Assembly (NCBI GenBank): GCA_009930445.1 | Contig: RZYD01000110.1 | Location: 1 to 7,582 of the forward strand | DNA from: Bacteroidia bacterium | GTDB taxonomy: Bacteria; Bacteroidota; Bacteroidia; Bacteroidales; BM520 | Direction of reading: 5' to 3' | Length of the DNA stretch: 7,582 nt | Shown: positions 4,781 through 7,582 of the stretch, piece by piece | How the letters are laid out: the number at the start of each line of letters is the position of its first letter | How positions within the stretch are numbered: position 1 is the stretch's first letter | Translations under genes and position numbers: made by a program | Notes under the pieces: generated by a model | Databases searched by the model: none | Told to the model about the DNA's origin: nothing | What the model saw: the letters and a program-made list of their open reading frames with translations, nothing else

Positions 4781-5807
4781 TCAAACAACAAAAAAGCAAC
4801 AAGTCCTCAGGCTTCTCTTTTTTCTTGCGCTGGGCTTCTTTTTTATTTGGTTGTTTCTACGTACCCTGACCTCAGAAGAGAAGCATGAAATAGGGCTGCA
4901 TCTCAGAAATGCAAATTACAGCTGGATTTTACTTTCTGTGGTTTTTGGATTGATAAGCAATGTCAGCCGTGCTGCCCGGTGGCGGCTTCTTTTGCAACCT
5001 ATGGGTTTTAATCCCCGCTATTCAAACATGTTTCTTTCTGTTCTCATCGCTTATTTTGCCAATCTGGCCCTGCCGCGCCTTGGTGAGGTAAGTCGGTGCC
5101 TCCCTCTGACCCGCTATGAAAAAATCCCTTTTGAAAAATCTTTCGGGACCGTTGTTGCGGAAAGAGCCTTTGATATGATTATTATGATACTCCTGTTTGT
5201 GATTAATATACTGGTTCAATTTTCCCGGCTTTGGGGCTATCTGCAAACAAAGGTATTGCTCCCTTTGCAGGAAAAACTGGTTTCCTTCGGTTCACGTACG
5301 CATCTTATTTTTTTTGGTATTTTTCTGCTAGCAGTATTGGCCTTGTTGATTTTTATCATGAAGAATAAAAATATCCGGTTTATTTCGAAAATCAGAAAAA
5401 CTATTTCCGGTTTTGCCGACGGATTAAAATCTATTATATACATAAAAAAACCTTTTGCCTTTATTCTTCATACCCTGAATATTTGGTTTATGTATTTGTT
5501 GATGACCCTTGTCGTTTTTCAGTGCCTTCCTGAAACAGCACAATTAGGCATTAGCGGGGCCTTTAGTGTATTGATGTTCGGCTCAATCGGAATTATTCTG
5601 GTACAGGGAGGTATAGGGATTTATCCGGCAATTGTAGCGGAAAGCCTTACCTTATATGGTATATTTCGTACAACAGGCTATGCAATGGGATGGCTGTTAT
5701 GGAGCGGCCAAACTGCAATGATTATTCTTGCCGGGCTTATCGCAATGATTTTATTCCCCTTGATAAACCGTAAAAAAAATGAAAAACATAACCCGCTCAA
5801 CGCGTAA
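4755..5807 (+). CDS. Flippase-like / lysylphosphatidylglycerol synthase-type transmembrane protein
   Basis: A 350-residue integral membrane protein of the YbhN/AglD-like family (the membrane domain seen alone or fused in MprF). Hydrophobic segments lie near 18-37, 56-72, 92-106, 139-156, 183-202, 234-257, 264-294 and 310-337. Family motifs are ARWRLLL (74-80), LPRLGEVSR (106-114), VVAERAFD (133-140) and GGIGIYP (285-291). The soluble MprF aminoacyl-transfer domain is absent, so lysyl-lipid synthesis is not implied; transport of a lipid or lipid-linked molecule is a family-level guess. The N-terminus before TM1 is a short polar tail and the ATG at 4755 is the only suitable start, overlapping panD by 26 nt. 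The 3' end overlaps the next gene by 29 nt, so translation is probably coupled. The panC-panD-this gene order recurs, as I recall, in Bacteroidota. Confidence 0.85.
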   Translation: MRITESSNNQTTKKQQVLRLLFFLALGFFFIWLFLRTLTSEEKHEIGLHLRNANYSWILLSVVFGLISNVSRAARWRLLLQPMGFNPRYSNMFLSVLIAYFANLALPRLGEVSRCLPLTRYEKIPFEKSFGTVVAERAFDMIIMILLFVINILVQFSRLWGYLQTKVLLPLQEKLVSFGSRTHLIFFGIFLLAVLALLIFIMKNKNIRFISKIRKTISGFADGLKSIIYIKKPFAFILHTLNIWFMYLLMTLVVFQCLPETAQLGISGAFSVLMFGSIGIILVQGGIGIYPAIVAESLTLYGIFRTTGYAMGWLLWSGQTAMIILAGLIAMILFPLINRKKNEKHNPLNA

Positions 5808-6270
5808 AATTTTTTCACAGAAAACCCTTGCGATTATTCTGAAGGAATGGCGCCGGACGCATGAAAAAATTGTTTTTACCAATGGATGCTTCGATATTTT
5901 GCATCCCGGCCATATCGAGTATCTTACTAAAGCCAGTGATCTGGGAACAAAATTAATAATCGGCCTCAATTCCGACACGAGTATCAAGCGGCTTAAAGGG
6001 GAAAAACGTCCGGTGATCAGTGAGAAATATCGTGCCTTGATGCTGGCTTCGTATTATTTTGTGGATGGGGTGGTTATTTTTGAAGAAGACACGCCTTGGA
6101 ATCTGATTGCAACGATAAAGCCCAATGTGTTGGTTAAGGGCGCCGATTATAAGGTGGAAGAGATTGTCGGGTACGACGTTGTAATTGCCAGTGGCGGGAT
6201 CGTTGAAACCATAAAACTGGTGGAAGGATTTAGCACTTCGGCACTTATCGAAAAAATCAAACAACTATAA
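5779..6270 (+). CDS. rfaE2: D-glycero-beta-D-manno-heptose 1-phosphate adenylyltransferase (RfaE2/HldE C-terminal type)
   Basis: A 163-residue nucleotidyltransferase of the cytidylyltransferase-like fold that transfers AMP from ATP to heptose-1-phosphate, giving the ADP-heptose precursor of lipopolysaccharide inner core. Seen: FTNGCFDILHPGHIEYL (33-49, with the HPGH nucleotide-binding motif at 42-45), the GLNSD strand end (62-66), EKRPVISEKYRA (75-86), VKGADY (119-124) and the C-terminal GFSTSALIEKI (150-160). It corresponds to the C-terminal half of the bifunctional E. coli HldE; the kinase half is not here and should be a separate gene elsewhere. ATG 5779 overlaps the upstream flippase-like gene by 29 nt. 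It is the last gene of the operon and its stop codon lies inside a hairpin. A related sugar- or glycerol-phosphate nucleotidyltransferase activity is possible but less likely. Confidence 0.9.
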   Translation: MKNITRSTRKIFSQKTLAIILKEWRRTHEKIVFTNGCFDILHPGHIEYLTKASDLGTKLIIGLNSDTSIKRLKGEKRPVISEKYRALMLASYYFVDGVVIFEEDTPWNLIATIKPNVLVKGADYKVEEIVGYDVVIASGGIVETIKLVEGFSTSALIEKIKQL

Positions 6271-6297
6271 TAACCTTATCAGGAGGTTATTATAGTT
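6263..6297 (+). terminator. Hairpin at the end of the panC-rfaE2 operon
   Basis: AACTATAATAACCT (6263-6276) pairs perfectly with AGGTTATTATAGTT (6284-6297): a 14-bp stem with a 7-nt loop. The rfaE2 stop codon (6268-6270) lies within the left arm. The stem is AT-rich and is not followed by a proper T-tract, so it may act as an mRNA-stabilising 3' structure rather than a strong terminator. Being symmetrical, it could also serve the convergent gene on the other strand. Confidence 0.55.
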
Positions 6298-6303
6298 ATT
6301 GCG

Positions 6304-6346
6304 CCGGCAATTATTTTGAGGCCGGAAGGCACATTTTTGGTTTTTT
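6304..6346 (+). terminator. Weak second hairpin followed by T-rich tract
   Basis: CCGGC (6304-6308) pairs with GCCGG (6321-6325) across a 12-nt loop. After eight bases comes a T-rich stretch (6334-6338 and 6341-6346). It may complete termination of the operon. The short stem and the distance to the T residues make it a weak candidate. Confidence 0.3.
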
Positions 6347-6415
6347 ATTCTCACTTTGGATAATTGGGCCGGGAAATGTGACATACCCTTCCAGAATTGG
6401 GGGATATTCATGTAT

Positions 6416-7582
6416 TTATTCTTCAATATAGCCTTCCCGGTGAAGTAAACTCCATCCGGAGGCCCAATTGTATTGGTTAAAGGCTCCCCGGTAGGATACG
6501 GCATCAAACCAGCTGTCGGACGATACAAACACCGGTTCTGACGCCGTAGGAAAAACCAAATAGCTGGAATTCAGTATATTAATTCCCTGATTGATGATTC
6601 CATTATTCTTCCGGATGATTCCGGATACCAGCGAATCAGTTATTTCCGACCCGGGGTTATCGCCAATCACTGCCACAACCGATGCCATGGTATTTTCAGC
6701 TACTTCCCAAAATGAATTATGGGACAGCGATAAATTATTATCAAACCACTGATCAATACTTCCGGGTATTCCTTCGTAATTCGAAAATGAGATTCCCTGT
6801 TGTTGCTGCACAAAAATTGAGTTATGAATCATTCCGGCGCTATTGGTGGAAAACAAAATCATTTGGCCTTTGGCGTTTATACCTTTTCCGATGGCAGTTA
6901 AATTATGGATTATTGGCTGGGTAAAGGGTTGTGCCATAAGATGGCTGTTGCTTCCGTCAATTTCCAGGATACAATTCCCCCTTTCACTATGTTGAATTGC
7001 CAGCCAGAATTGTCCTTTTCCATGGTAGCCCATATCCATATCAAAAGCATCATCTTCACAGAAAGCCGAAATTATGTACTTTAAATTTACCGTGCCGCCA
7101 AAAATTTCCACGCCATCATCAGCGCACGAAAAAATTTCAACATGATGGATGGATGTTTTTCTTCCAACTCCCCCTAAAGTAAGGCCGTTAATTTCATTTT
7201 GGAGATCGATACTGGTTCCTCCGTGACGGATGCTGACATATTCAAAAATACCACTGTTATCGTCGGGGTCATCGCCGCCAAAAATACCCCGGGGTTCGGA
7301 AATAGGAATACCTTCCACTGCAGCTTCGCGGCCGGATGCATTAAGAGGCGCATTACCAAGAATAATCACCCCGCCCCACAATCCAATGGCATCGACCGGA
7401 ATACTGCCGGAAAGATCGTCGCCTTCAACGGAGAATATTATGGGGGCTTCGGGCGTTCCCTGTGCAATAATTTTTCCTCCCCGTGCTACGATCAGGGCAC
7501 TGGCTTCCGATCCCTGACCAATACGTCCAAGAATTACAGTTCCAGGCTCAATGGTTAGGGTCTGCCCATCATTTACAAACAC
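6416..7582 (-). CDS. Secreted beta-helix-like Bacteroidota protein, 5' part missing (cut by window edge)
   Basis: The last 388 residues of a protein whose start lies beyond position 7582; the first visible codon is an internal GTG (Val), not a start. The family is a Bacteroidota cell-surface or secreted group often annotated only as hypothetical or mislabelled as a transporter. Recognisable blocks by visible residue are DGQTLTIEPGTVILGR (5-20), ALIVARGGKIIAQGTPEAPI (29-48), GLWGGVIILGNAPLN (67-81), YVSIRHGG (115-122), INGLTLGGVG (131-140), DDGVEIFGG (155-163) and DDAFDMDMGYHGKGQFW (177-193). The Gly- and Asn-rich, repeated short beta-strands suggest a right-handed beta-helix. The protein ends in the family motif GAFNQYNWASGWSLL, ten residues before its stop, with no added type IX secretion C-terminal domain. 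It is convergent with the pan operon. Substrate and role are unknown. Confidence 0.8.
   Translation of the reverse strand: MFVNDGQTLTIEPGTVILGRIGQGSEASALIVARGGKIIAQGTPEAPIIFSVEGDDLSGSIPVDAIGLWGGVIILGNAPLNASGREAAVEGIPISEPRGIFGGDDPDDNSGIFEYVSIRHGGTSIDLQNEINGLTLGGVGRKTSIHHVEIFSCADDGVEIFGGTVNLKYIISAFCEDDAFDMDMGYHGKGQFWLAIQHSERGNCILEIDGSNSHLMAQPFTQPIIHNLTAIGKGINAKGQMILFSTNSAGMIHNSIFVQQQQGISFSNYEGIPGSIDQWFDNNLSLSHNSFWEVAENTMASVVAVIGDNPGSEITDSLVSGIIRKNNGIINQGINILNSSYLVFPTASEPVFVSSDSWFDAVSYRGAFNQYNWASGWSLLHREGYIEE

Overview
The window looks like chromosomal DNA of a member of the Bacteroidota, probably a Bacteroidales/Marinilabiliales-type organism. Three things point there. Several genes are preceded by the phylum's -7 promoter box TAnnTTTG rather than by clear Shine-Dalgarno sequences. 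The panC-panD-flippase-like gene order is one I associate with this phylum. The right-end gene belongs to a secreted-protein family (LWGGVIILGNAPLN, then a terminal GAF...NW..GW motif) typical of Bacteroidota. No rRNA, tRNA, CRISPR array or intact insertion sequence was found.

Layout. Positions 1-1370 are mostly non-coding or degenerate. They hold an inverted repeat (58-91), a 63-bp tandem repeat of about 2.5 copies (82-238), a near-identical 19-nt direct repeat flanking it, a doubtful minus-strand ORF (567-1130), and a short stretch (about 1088-1245) that may be a dispersed repeat. Positions 1371-2303 encode an AT-rich orphan protein with a class III nucleotidyl cyclase-like domain in which several catalytic positions are altered. 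It converges, with no base between the stop codons, on a ZIP-family metal transporter (zupT-like, minus strand, 2304-3131). Between zupT and a divergent 55-residue 2[4Fe-4S] ferredoxin (3301-3468) lies a perfect 19-bp palindrome, ATTTAGAATCATTCTAAAT, that resembles a Fur-family metalloregulator operator. The ferredoxin gene ends in a clear intrinsic terminator.

Positions 3573-6270 form a tight four-gene plus-strand operon: panC and panD (pantoate and beta-alanine branches of pantothenate, hence CoA, synthesis), a flippase-like/lysylphosphatidylglycerol-synthase-type integral membrane protein, and an rfaE2-type heptose-1-phosphate adenylyltransferase (ADP-heptose for lipopolysaccharide). The last three genes are overlapped or nearly so. 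The operon ends in a 14-bp hairpin containing the last stop codon. Facing it is the 3' part of a large secreted beta-helix-like protein gene (6416-7582, minus) cut by the window edge.

The points most worth pursuing are the putative metal-responsive operator shared by a metal transporter and an iron-sulfur ferredoxin, and the orphan cyclase-like protein with its non-canonical active site and unassigned C-terminal domain.
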